A stretch of DNA of 64,000 nucleotides from Archegozetes longisetosus (taxonomy: Eukaryota > Arthropoda > Arachnida > Sarcoptiformes > Trhypochthoniidae). The stretch lies in contig JAEMBT020000006.1 of assembly GCA_018873245.2 (NCBI GenBank), forward strand, positions 11,850,387 through 11,914,386. Reading direction: 5' to 3'. Within the stretch, counting starts at the first letter, position 1. The number at the start of each line of letters is the position of its first letter. This document shows positions 51,760-63,817 of the stretch, piece after piece. The position numbers and the translations under genes are program-made. The notes beneath the pieces are model-generated. The model worked only from the letters and a program-made list of their open reading frames with translations. It was not told the origin of the DNA and made no database searches.

Positions 51760-53180
51760 TATTAAAGCGATAATAAGTAGTAATCGTTACGAGTGATAAT
51801 CTTGATCAAGTGCACTTGAGACTCGAAAGCGTGAATTTTGTTTTTAATTGTCACAAAATTTAGTAAAATATGTAAGAATTCATATTCAGATCTCATATTG
51901 ATGAGTATAGAAAACTACAAAAATATAGCAAATTACACAATATACTCAGATGGAAATTCTTTTCTCAAAGTTTTCCTTTTGTGTCGAAGTGAAATTTAAT
52001 TTTAGAAAATGTATTTTGCTGATTACTGCCTTAAATGTTGCAAAATATTGAGATAATACTGTATTACTATATAGTATTGTGTGTAAATATATGATTATAA
52101 TTTTAATTATCTATATATAGTTTCAAAGCCTTGTTTCGAAAGCTTTAATAATACGCTAGAATACCATTTTATTCTTAAAGGAAAATACATTTCAATTTTT
52201 ATTAAGAAACCAATAGATTCATAATATAAATGAACGCGAGAAATGAAGAAAAGCCTTAGCAATGAAGGGCACACATAATAAAACAATTTTTACTATTTAT
52301 GCGTAGAACAACTTATTAATTGACAAGTTTAAAGGTTCCCTTTTTTCAACTCTTAAACTTCGAGATAAGATAAGGTATATTAGACTGACCAGTGAAAATA
52401 TTACAGAACATTCAAACTTCAAGTTCATAGGATTATGCTGTGAAACTTTGTAAAAATCAATTTAAACATAAGTTTCAATAAAAACGAATTACTCAAAAAG
52501 CATAATTTGCTATTTAGTCATAAGTAAAAGACTCGTACTTTTTATTCTAATAAGTTCGAAAATATTGAATCAAAATAAAATTTCACTTTTCATTATCAGA
52601 TTCCAATACTTTCATTTATGATTAATTCAATTTTAAGACTATTTATACATATTCTTAAGGCATTATGTTAAGGCATTTCTTCATTTCTCGCGTTCAAATA
52701 GTAATGTAATAATGATAATGAAATCAACGAGAAATCATTTATGATTTCACATGTCAATAGGAATACGACAGATTAAAAATACTCAAATTAATAGATATTA
52801 ATCTGTCAATCTCTTAATATATTAGGATTTGATAAAAGCGAAGTTTATTTAGGAAATTAAGTTTTTTAGATTTCATGTTCAGTTTTAACCTATTAAATAT
52901 TTGAAAATATTTCGCTCGAAAATTTAGTTTATTATCTTTAGAAAGTTGAAATCTCTTTTCCGAGATAATTACGAAATGAATATTTCGAAAATGTTTCGAA
53001 ACTTCGACATCATTTCTAGTCATGTTATTTTATATGTAATGTCTAATTAAATTGTTCATAAATTATATTTTTAGTACTAACTTATTAGAATTTCGAAAGA
53101 CGAGAGTTGCGAATCTCGAAAATAACAATTACTAACAGTAAAGTACATTTCAGTAATGATTTAATATCTATTTAGAAAGA
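51760..53180 (+). repeat. Dispersed repeat R1, copy E, upstream of elongase copy 3
   Basis: The longest R1 copy. It begins near GTGCACTTGAGACTCG, matches copy D, and matches 1-817 in reverse up to 53180. It contains a clean MITE insertion at 52232-52695. A 69-residue minus-strand frame is shared with copy A but not well conserved. Confidence 0.7.
52232..52695. mobile_element. MITE, 464 bp, with visible empty site in the window
   Basis: A 27-base terminal inverted repeat (GAACGCGAGAAATGAAGAAA, one mismatch overall). Flanked by AAAT at 52228-52231 and 52696-52699. In R1 copy A (reverse strand, about 445-480) the same locus reads 'cataatataaatagtaatg' with one AAAT and no element. No coding frame; the superfamily is not clear from a 4-base duplication. 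Confidence 0.85.
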
Positions 53181-53538
53181 TTGAAGTTTGGAAATACTAC
53201 ATAATTATATCTCTAAAAACTCTTCTTTAATAACAATTTTATCCTTAAGCTTCATCTGACACACTATAAGTCATTAGAAGACAACAGCCATTTACTTATG
53301 AATTAATTCCAGTCTATGTAAAGAATCAAAAGCTATTTGAGGTGCCATTCAGTTATAAAGTTTTCATTGAGTTCGATTAAGTAGAAAGAAATATTCTTCT
53401 ATCAACATTTATAAACTTTTAGCTTACTTATTAATTTCATAACTGGCACAAAAATAAATATAAATATTTTCATTTCGTAAATTGCTTATACTTTTTATCA
53501 AAACTAAACTTGTATTTTTTCAGTTAGACTGAAGTAAA

Positions 53539-55335
53539 ATGTTTAAAGACATCCGTCATCACAATTTTCATATTATAAGTCATGATCCGAACAAGTGGTC
53601 AAATGACTGGAAACAATTTGCTGGTTTGTCTTATATACCGTTTACAACTGAATTGGAAGAATCAATTAAGCCGTATGGCGATCATATTCATTGGTTTATG
53701 CAACAGAAATGGCATTATTCCGTGTACTTATCGATCGTATACATTATTGTGATTTTGGCTCTGAAAAAATGGATCAAATCTCGAAATGCTTTCAATCTTC
53801 GTATTCCAATGGCTCTCTGGAGTTCAACTTTGGCTCTGTTCTCAATTTTAGGAGTGGTTCGATGTTTACCAGAATTTATTGATATATTAGTTAATAAAGG
53901 GTTTACCGCTTCGTTTTGTGATTCCAGTTATTATAAAGTGAGTCATATTTTTCTTATACCACTTTCTTATAGATAATTAACGCGATCACATTAGAGCCTT
54001 AGTTAATTATGAAATAACTTTTTAATTATATGGCTATCCTAAATTACTAGATTTGAATGTCTCATAGACTTAGACCTCATACAAATTAAAGATCAAGATT
54101 TTAATGATTTTTCACATTTGAAAAGTACTTGAAGTTCCTGAGCTTTTATGTCGAATTTTATCTATTAAATAACTGTGATTTTTAACTTGAACTTAATTTA
54201 AAAGTTTGAGTATGATATCAAATTTACAAAAGTATTTTAGGTTCAATGAATTAAAACTAGGTCTAAAAAAAGAGAGCACTAAATAGGACTTAAATGCTTA
54301 CTTCTATTTACTCATTCAAATTGATTTAACTTTCAAAACATCTAATAAAAAGTATTTTTTCAAGTTCATACTTCGAACTTGAAAGATATTTTTGGATCTA
54401 TGAGCAAATTTATAATGATTTGCACATTCAAAATAATTATTGAGTTTTCTTAAGTCGAGGCACAATAAATGATATAAATCAGGTTAAAGCAATTTCGAGA
54501 CTAATAAATAAGATTTGAATTGATATCGAACTGATTTAAATCTTACTGATATGATAAACAAGCATTTATCATAAAATTGTACAGCTAATTTTGAGACAAC
54601 AGTTTCAGTGCTATTGTGTGCTGTTGTGTACTATCTCCTGTTGAAATAATATTACAGATATAGCACACAATGTCACAGATTCGACCAAATAAAATATCTT
54701 ACAATTTCTTTTACTTCATTTCGAAATCAAAATCAAACTCCACAAAATCCCTAAAATCCAACATTGCATCTGCATCAAAATTAGCAATAATTTAAAACTC
54801 AATCTTCTGACAGGATTGGCGTCTAAATCTGTGGTATTTGTTCTTCGTATTATCGAAAGCCTTGGAATTGATTGACACAATATTCATAGTATTACGTAAA
54901 CACAAGTTAATAACTCTTCATTGGATACATCATTGTCTAACTTTATGTTATTCTTGGTATGTGTTCGCTGACATTCCGGCAACTGCTCGATGGATGGTTA
55001 ACATGAATTTCATCATACATTCATTAATGTATAGCTATTATGCTCTGAGGGCCTTTCATCTGTCAGTTCCGCGGGCAGTTAACATATCGATAACTTCTCT
55101 GCAAATATTACAAATGGTTTTCGGTCTTTATATCAATCTGCGCGTTATTCAATTCAAAACTTCAAACATTGCATGCGATTTGTCACCATCAGTTGCATTA
55201 AGTGGTTTTTCGCTCTATTCATTGTTTTTTATACTATTTGTTAATTTCTTCATTAGATCTTATTTACTTAAACCAGGTTCAAAAACATCAATTTTTCACA
55301 TGAGAACAACAACTCTGGTCATTCTAAAGACCTAA
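53539..55335 (+). CDS. ELOVL6-like fatty-acid elongase, tandem copy 3, altered C terminus
   Basis: Two exons, 53539-53937 and 54814-55335, with an 876-bp intron; 306 residues. Catalytic motifs are intact (ALELIDTIF, HWIHH, TSLQILQM). Relative to copy 2 it has Thr in PFTTEL, Ile in YIIVIL and RIPM, His in AFHLSV and Ala in PSVALS. After KPGSK one A is missing from a run near 55281-55285, so the tail is read in another frame (TSIFHMRTTTLVILKT). The original tail codons, ending DKKMQ, remain out of frame at about 55336-55377. Transmembrane and active-site regions are unaffected, so it may still be active but without the ER-retrieval tail. Confidence 0.88.
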
Positions 55336-56707
55336 ATAATAACAATGTTGAAAGTATGGACAAAAAAATGCAGTAAAACCTGTCTAATTCCTATCCTATC
55401 TATATAATCAAATTTTATTTATCAATCATATAAACTATTCTAATAAATTGACTAAAATTTAATTGAATTTTAGAGTTTTTATTCTTATTAATACGAAATA
55501 AATTTTTATTATTTTTAAGTACAAAAACCTGTATTCAAATTGAAATTTTCAAATGATTGACGGACTAATTTTAAGAGAATATAAAGTTCATTTCAAACCT
55601 ATTACTTTGTTATGTGTATACATGAACAAATAGAAACGAATTGATTTACTTGATTATAAAATTGATTTCATAAAACCAAAACTATGAAAGATCTACATTT
55701 GACTTTTGGACTTTAATAAATAAGTAATATTTTGATATCTAAGCAAAAGATCTTTAGTTATAATTAAATTGCTTTCTTGTAATGAATCAGTTATCGTATT
55801 TATACTCTTTATCACTATTATTACACGAAATAATTATAAAAAGTGTTTTACAAAAGTACATTTTATCTTAAAATCTATTCTAAGGACTGAAATAAAGATA
55901 AAACTTGATTGAATCCAACCTCGAAACGAATCGGATTTTTTACTCATATCAATTGGTAAGACGATACCTTTCAACAAATTTTGGTACATTTAAAGTTTCA
56001 AAAGTGACCGAAATATAATTGCCGAAAATTTGACAGTTTCAGAAAAATGCAAAGTCGCCAATGATATTTAACAATATGCAACAATATTTTTCAGTAAATT
56101 TTCTTAATTTGTGTAAAATACCAAAAATTCCAAGGCGTTTGGTCATCTTAAGCATAAAATAATTCAATGATTTAATATATTAAGCGTTTTAATGAGAAAA
56201 GCAGCCACAATTCAAGGCCATCATTTTATTTGAATTATTACTCAGTAAAAGTTTTGTACTGAGCAATTTGTACAATATCATTACATTAAGTTGGGAAAAA
56301 ATTCAATGGATTCCAAATTTTTCATCTTTAAAATTTCTTACTACGATAGACAATAAATTCTATGAATTTTGGACATAAAATAAATTAGATGAATATTATA
56401 TTCTAACAAAAATTCTGAATTGAGGTCAGTTTTGCCTAAAGTTTAGTCATAGATTGCGATATGAATCACAAACATATAAATTCAACGACCTTAATATGAC
56501 ATTTATCCTAAGAATTGAATTGTACGTCTGTAAAGCATTATCGACTCATAACTAGAGAACAACGTTCAGACTTTCATTGATGCTCAATCTGAAATTTAAA
56601 AACTTGAGCCTTGTGTTGATTTAATTGAAGCTAATGAAGATATTGTTCTAACTTATATGAAAATTGTAAATCAAATTTTCATAAAAATCATCAAAATCGA
56701 AAAGTTA
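55336..56707 (+). repeat. 3' flank of elongase copy 3, least interrupted version
   Basis: This flank runs without large insertions up to the desaturase stop codon. It serves as the reference against which insertions in the flanks of copies 1 and 2 can be read. It includes the out-of-frame remainder of the elongase tail. The gene pair is convergent, with about 1.4 kb between stop codons. Confidence 0.65.
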
Positions 56708-59123
56708 TCAAGAAACAATTCTAAACAACAATCTAACAATAAGTGTTGACCATACAATCCATGTTTGAAAAGCAAAACCTATCAAATAATCTTTGTACAA
56801 AGATTTTGATTTATTGTTTTCTATATTTTCCCCATATTTCTTACGAGTCATTTTTATCGTTTCGGGACTTGGTTTGCGTCTGTCATAAGCCCATCCAAAA
56901 CGCGCGCAAAAATCTATGAACGCAGTGGACATGTTGAAGTTTTCCTTTGATAGAAAAGTTTTGACAAATTTTGAATAAGTTTTGAATTTTTGAAGGTAAA
57001 AAATTGATTAAATATACCTCCCAACCGTATTCACCGGTTGAATAATCTTGTGGAAAAACATGATGATAATTATGATAACCTGAATAATTGACAATTAAGA
57101 GCATAAATTTTATGTGTTTCTCCATCATCTAATAAATATACAACATATTCGGTAGAACTTTCGAAAAATTCAGTTAAAATTGTCTGATTGTTAACTATCA
57201 AATACCTTCTCCAATAGTGAGCCAAGTGACAGATTGGTTTTCAGCTGGATTTATGTTCTTATTATAAGGTCCTATTTTAACGAAAATGAAGAATCGTTGG
57301 AAAACTTTGATGTGATTTGGTAAATTATGAGAGGTTAGGTTAGAGTTGTGTATGGTTAAACTAACTTACGGACACCCCAAAGGTGTGCGACTGAATTGAC
57401 GAAAAAGGCGCAATGCAACATAAATACATATCTGGTAAGATTAGCGGTAAACGAATTTATAAATGTTTCGTTCCAATAATACATCGGTGTATAAACTGAA
57501 TTACAATTAATGTCAGATTAAATTCCTTGAAACGGCTTTTTAAACATTTAGATAAATCAAATCAATTAAAACGATTAATACCTGGTATAAATCCCCATAA
57601 TATTATTACTAATGGTAAGTAATACTTTCGTTGATAATATACAATTGGATCTTCTAACAAATCGCTCAAATCTATATTTTTAGCTTTTCAGAAAAGAGAG
57701 ACAAAATTATAATTTTCAGTTAATTATTCAAGAATGTCACCTCTTTGTTCAGAAACATTTAGTGTCCTCAGTATTACTTAATAGTATTCTAGAAGTATAG
57801 AATGCGTTACGTGTAGAGTGAAGATATTTATACTGGAAAAGTAAAAATATGCGCGTATATATGAAGGCATGACAAGCTTGTCAAAAGCTAATTGATTAGT
57901 TAGTCTCATTGAATTTGATATGAATTTGATATGAATTTGATGTAGAAGTCAGAATTTAATTAGGAGTAGGCTTAAAAAGGCGTGTAAAATTTGATTTGTC
58001 ACTTTATTAATGAATAGGTCTCATTAATACTGAAATAGACTCGAGTTAAAATGGATCGAACTTCATAAAAAATAACTTACTGAAAGTATTTGAAATTAAG
58101 ATTTTACTGTTCCCTCTTATTTACTTAGCCAGTATTGATTATACCTTTCGCCAGCATATCACTGCTAAATGTTGAATTATATTTGCTGAGCACTCAAATA
58201 AGTTGTGTTTAAGACAATAAAAGAATTGATTGAGGCTCTAAACTTCTAAAGAAATGAGCGAACATCTAAAAGATGAGAAGAACTTCGCAAAAGAACATAA
58301 AACGATTTTAATATAATTTTTGTTATTTTAGGAAATGTGCAAATAATTTGTCTCGCTTTAGCTATTATTCAAAGTTATTAATTAATGATATTTTGTTAGG
58401 ATTGCATAGGACGGTATCTTATATGAAAAAGTGAAAGAGCCTAGTTCTAAAATTGCTTAATCATTATTCCACGGACTCTTATTAACTGTAAAGTAAACAA
58501 TCAGCACAAACAAATTGTACAGCATTTTTATTATAAATGCGCTTAAATTCTACTTCAGATTGAGCTCTCAATGTAATTATGACTCAAATATTCAACACCA
58601 CTAACAGATCGTAAGCAATAAATTATTTATAATCATAAAATGCAGTTTTTATGGTCTAATACAACAATAAAGAAAATTGTGTTCAGACACACATATAATA
58701 AAGGAAAATCTTTTCTACCTTTTTGAGCACTTCAGGATGTTTTTCGACCAAAAGCCATCCAATATGTGCGTAGAAAAAGCCACGTTTGGCGTTATGCGGA
58801 TCGGCATCGGTTTCTGAATATTTATGATGTATTCTATGGTCTGCTGCCCACTCGTAAATATCCCTCTGTAGTGACAAAGTCTGTGAAGCAGCTAAAATTA
58901 GTCTTAGAGGCCATTTTGCTTTATAAGACCGATGTGACCAAAGTCTATGTGCTCCGGCAGTTACTCCTGGGGATGATAACACATGAATAAACGTTGACCA
59001 GATAATTGTTTGCCATAATGTGCTGCCGATCATCATGAGACATAGTCCATACAAAGCTCCCGCATGTATAAAAATGATAGCTAATAGATTAGACCAGTTG
59101 ATTTTCCATCCCTTGTAATGCAT
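56708..59123 (-). CDS. Delta-9 acyl-CoA desaturase (stearoyl-CoA desaturase type)
   Basis: An ER membrane di-iron enzyme that introduces the first cis double bond into acyl-CoA. Minus-strand exons: 59123-58719, 57671-57582, 57495-57370, 57271-57206, 57079-57018 and 56944-56708. The last five join in phase. Histidine boxes: HRLWSH, HRIHH and HNYHH; also NSVAHLWG and the WLLVEKHPEV, LSDLLEDP and GEYGWE blocks of the family. Two points are unresolved. The 58719 donor (AAG/gtagaa, phase 0) does not match the phase needed by the next exon, so a small exon may be missing. And the N-terminal acidic leader usual before MHYKGWKINW probably lies in an unseen upstream exon. The tail after AYDRRK is long, with an extra hydrophobic C terminus (STLIVRLLFRIVS). 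Confidence 0.9.
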
Positions 59124-61500
59124 TCTCTTTCAACTGCTTTTAGCTGAGAAAGTTTCATTTAAGAAAGTTATTTTCAAAATCTCAGCTCAAATCCAATAAT
59201 TTGATCGCTATGTGTAATAACTTTTATCGAATTCTTAAAGCTTATAAGTAAATGGATTATGAAATTAGATGAAAAGTCGATGGTGTTAAGTAATATGAGA
59301 AACTAATCCAATACTAGTATGATGAAATATGAATAAATACTCTACATTATAAATGAAATATAATGCAGAGTAGCGTGACTTACAGCAACGACAGAGGAAA
59401 TGCTGTACAATTCAGTTATTTAATTCAAGCTATTAGAAAAACGTGTAATTCAATAGTTTTTAGAAATACTTTGTTATACTCTTGTTACAAAACGGGAGTA
59501 AAACTAAAAATTAATCTTCAAAATAGGCTATCAAACACAATTATTAAGAAAAAAACTGATTCTATCTATTTATAAACATAATTTATTTTTAGCTGAATAT
59601 AAGTTTGAAGCGAACCATCTACTATATAAACTTTTTATCATAAGATGAATCGCATGAATTAATTTTTAATACATCGATATCTACGTATTGACAGAGGAAT
59701 TATTACTCTTTCCTCAATACAGTTAAATGTCGCTAAACTATCACAATAGCTGAGAAAGGTTTCTGTCGACTGAGACAATGAAACCCTTGTTTGGAAGTGT
59801 ATTCTGTGTAGTTTTGTTTAGTTTTGAATTTAATATTTTATATTATATTTATTCACTGGTTGTCTCCAAGTTTTATTAACGCTATTATTTACAACTATGA
59901 GAATAGTGAGAATAATATTTTTGAAATAGTTATTTTTAACCTAACATCTACTGTTACTCATTGTTTCTTCTATAGCTGACTCAATAATCTAATCTCTCTT
60001 CCTGTTGTACTCTATTAGATAAGACTTAGCATAAAAAGTATAAATCAATACTATTATTAAGTTGGGTGTTATATTGCAAATTTCTAAAAAAACTTCACAA
60101 TACTGTCACCTAGTTATTGTTCATGCCTCATAACAAAGAGATTGTTGTTTAATAAATGTTACACTTCATTTTGATCCTATTTTTTAGATCATTCATTGTT
60201 TTGATATCCTTGGTTCATGTTTTAACAAGCAACATTTTATTTTTTGTCATTTTTATTATTATTAGTTTAGGTGCAAAATGTTATCAGATAGCAAGAGTCT
60301 AGGCTGAATCTCACTTTCTCAGAATTGGTCAAAATGCAATGATTTTGGTAATCATACAAGCTACTACTGTATTTCTATTGTGTATAAAAGTCAAGGCTAC
60401 AACACGGAACAAACTGTATGATTGTTGCAACACAAGACAATATTTAAATCAACTTTTTGTTGATTAAATTCTAATGAGGTTTGCTTTATTTAAAGCCTAT
60501 ATATAATAGGTAAAGATAATAGGTATAATTCCAGGTCACTAGCAATTATTAGTGAGCTGGCGCTGTAGCCATTACTTTAGGTTAAATGTATTGATGATAG
60601 AATTTTTAATATACACTAAAAACTTAATAATCCGCGATAGCAATCAGAAGTTGTGCTTTGTGATGGCATACTTTAATCAGACCGTAGGATATCGGGTATT
60701 AAGAAACTTACTTCTTATTCAGTAATAAACAAATTAAAAATTAAATTAAACAAAAAATTGATAAGAAATTAGGGAAGTTAACATGGTAGCGGCCTATTCT
60801 TGTTACTATAGAGGATTATTAGGATTATGAGTGTTTATCACATACAAATCTAATCGATATCTATAAGTGTTTTGAGTAAAGGAAAATTAGGAATCTGATC
60901 ATATAGTCAAGTACAGGAGTATATCTCACGTATGCAATGGAATTGACTGAACAAAGGTTCTAATCAGATATTTCATATATCAAAGTGAAAGTGAGAAACA
61001 AACCTGCCAGTAATCTGTCATTACTGTATTGATAATTAACTATAGTATCGTATCGTATCGCAAATAAATGAAGCGTTTTCACTAAAAAAAGGTACACAAG
61101 TGTCACAATCGTGATCTATTTCAAACTCCACTCAAGTCCATCTTGCACAAATAATATCACTCATTATTGCTATTTCTGGTTAAACACATTTAATTTAATA
61201 AATTAATTTTGATACCTGTTATATTTCTATTTGTATCTTCAGATTGCAACTAAACTTCTTTAACCACTTTTATTTTATTTCTCGAATAATGAATAAGAAT
61301 ACAGTGCAGACATGTTTCAGAAACAAACTGAAAGACTCTGAATGTTTTATTTAGTAAATGATAACATACTGTGAACCTGCATAAAAGCAATCCCCTATTA
61401 AATCCATATACGAACTCCAATTGGGCTTACCTTTTGCTCAGTAAATGCTAAGCGATTATTAACTTGAATGACTAAAGAAGTTTTATCGTAAAAACATAGC
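59124..61500. other. Intergenic, upstream of the desaturase; no gene seen
   Basis: AT-rich. A 70-residue frame at 59363-59575 has no motif. A piece near 60630 ('aataatccgcgatagcaatcag') resembles the start of MITE family M2. The missing desaturase 5' exon may lie here. Confidence 0.3.
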
Positions 61501-63679
61501 TTTGCTCTGACACATGATTTATTGATGTAGAAATTGACTTCGATAAAAGTGAAAATTTAGGTTTGCTCTTAATATGAGGTATAAATAGAACTAGTTATCA
61601 TTTTTCAAACCTACAGTACTTGCAAAATTTCTCATAAACTATCTATTTAGTAAATTCCTGCAAACCAATCTAGCTAATCAACTAAATTGTCCATTATACA
61701 GGTACTGTGTCAAACTTACAACGAAAAAGAAAAATTTATGGTTTTTCATATTAATAATTGTTTTGTATACATACACTGAACAAACTTTCAAGTTGTTCTC
61801 CTTGGAATTGACTGCCTGAGAGAACAAAACATAACACCATAAACATAAAACTAATCAAAAATACCTATTTCTGCTCAATTTGACTTAATTAAGAATATGA
61901 ACGCTAATTTTGACAAAAAATCGACCTTTCAGTTGTTCATAGGTTCTATATTGTACAACAATGTTCTCGATCAATATTAGTTCATGCATTAAACAATTCG
62001 TTGGTTGCTGTTGTTCCTTAATAGTTGAATTAATCAATAATTAATAGTAGTTATCAGGCGTTATGTCTATTAAACTGTAAACCTATGGTCGAACTATAAC
62101 TAATCAATTGCAGATGTACATTTAGACATATACTTTATGTTACAAAAGCACGCTAACTCAACAATTTAATAATTCAAGTTATCATCCAATGTGAAACACT
62201 GGCCGAATCGATAACTTAAACTTGCTAAGGATAATGATTTTTTGCACTTTCAAATTTAGCGTAAAACAGATTTAAATATTTTTCTCATTTGCCGGGCTCA
62301 GTTCGATAAGTTACTGATTCTGCTATTTTTTAGTATAGCCACCCAAAGCGATATAGTTCACGTGAGATAATTCATTGCTGATAATAACTAATAGTGGGTG
62401 AATGTTCAGTAATAAAGTTTAGTAGTGTAGCGCAGTCTATTTTTAAGAGTTTCTGCAGATAAAACAGTTAAAGCTTTGATGAGTCCGTAATTCAGCTTTT
62501 ATTAATCAATTACAATCTTACAAGAGCTAGTGTTAGAAGTGACAAAATAAATTCGATAATTTCAAATAATTCAGTCCTAGCCTTGTCACAAGATTTAGTT
62601 AATAAATGAGCTTTCAAAATAAAAAGTTCTTTGTTTTGCTGTCAACACTATTTTAGTGCTTGCGTGTATTCTTAGCTCGAAATCAATGATTAAGTAATGA
62701 GATTTTGTTTCTTATGTTTTAAACTTTATTCACAAGTCATTTCTAATAGATGAGTAATATTTAAGAAAAATACTTAAGAAAACATTTAAACAAATTAAAA
62801 AAACAGATTGTAGTTTAATAGGGTAATAGATATCTGAAAGGTAATAGGTTTCATACACTGAAAGTTTTTGGCTCGAGAAATGAGATATTTGAATCACGAA
62901 TAATTAACTCAATTTAGAAGAAGACGTTAATATTGTCCAGTGGTCTAATGCGCTCTACATTCGTACATTTAAGAAAAATAAGAAATATACTGAATTTTAC
63001 GCTCAGAGCGTGGGTTCGAGCTCAAGACGGATCATACCTCTTTATCTTTCAAATATCAATATTTGAGCATCTTTTCAATTCGTTTTAAACACATGTGAAA
63101 ATAATCTTTAGCTTAAACTTACGCATTAGATATAAAATCATTACTATAATATATTATAGAAAACCCACAATTAAAAGTGATTTGTTGAGTATTTAATTTT
63201 GTTCTGGAGCAAATTCAAGTTTAATTTACACCAATATAAAAGCTAAATAAAAATAGATTGGAATCTGAGAAATTCCATAAAGGAACTAAAAAGCGAAGTG
63301 TTAAATTTAATTTCACAACTAATTGAGAGTATGCTCGGTAATTCCAATCAATTAGAAATAGACTTTGCACATTTACACTTAAAATCACTATCTGAATGAA
63401 GTTAGATAATAGTTAATAAAGAAAAATACTCTTGTTGATTGCAGTTACAGTAATTTGTTCAATGATTATCAACTTAGTTATTGACTGAAAATAAAGTATT
63501 CCTCTTACCGTTAGTAATAAATTATCAAGAGATCAAATTTATGCAAGAAGAGAAAACAATTGTTAATAGTTAAAATAGTTTGCTTTCTAACTGTATCTCA
63601 AACTGAACATGAGCGGTTTTTACAACTAACGACTAGTAAAAGTTGTTGCTTTGAATTCAATGCTAAAATAGTTAACTGA
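61501..63679. other. Intergenic, no gene seen
   Basis: AT-rich; no sustained frame. A tRNA-like patch near 62937-63030 does not fold (see rejected items). Confidence 0.3.
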
Positions 63680-63817
63680 TTAATAGCTATCATAGGTTTG
63701 ACTGATTCAGGAAAGACAACTTTAATTGAAGCAATAGATAATGTGAAAGAAGCTGTCATTTTTTGTTATTCATGTGATAGTCACATAAGTGAAAGTAATA
63801 AACAATATACTGAATGA
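63680..63817 (+). CDS. P-loop exon, possibly of an ARL-type GTPase
   Basis: The frame opens after a stop and reads LIAIIGLTDSGKTTLIEAID, then NVKEAVIFCYSCD and a stop at 63815-63817. GLTDSGKTT is a Walker A motif, and the surrounding IxxIGLxDSGKTTLI pattern resembles Arf-like GTPases (usual GLDNAGKTT). There is an acceptor-like AG at 63685-63686 and a possible donor after GATAAT. No start codon or neighbouring exon was found before the window ends, so it may be one exon of a gene continuing to the right, or a fragment. Confidence 0.4.
   Translation, partial: LIAIIGLTDSGKTTLIEAIDNVKEAVIFCYSCDSHISESNKQYTE

Noticed and set aside
62937-63030. tRNA-like patch: TGGTCTAATGCGCTC and GGGTTCGAGCTC
   Set aside because: A-box and B-box words are present, but the T arm and acceptor stem do not pair, and the spacing is too long without a sensible intron. 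Probably a worn tRNA relic or chance.
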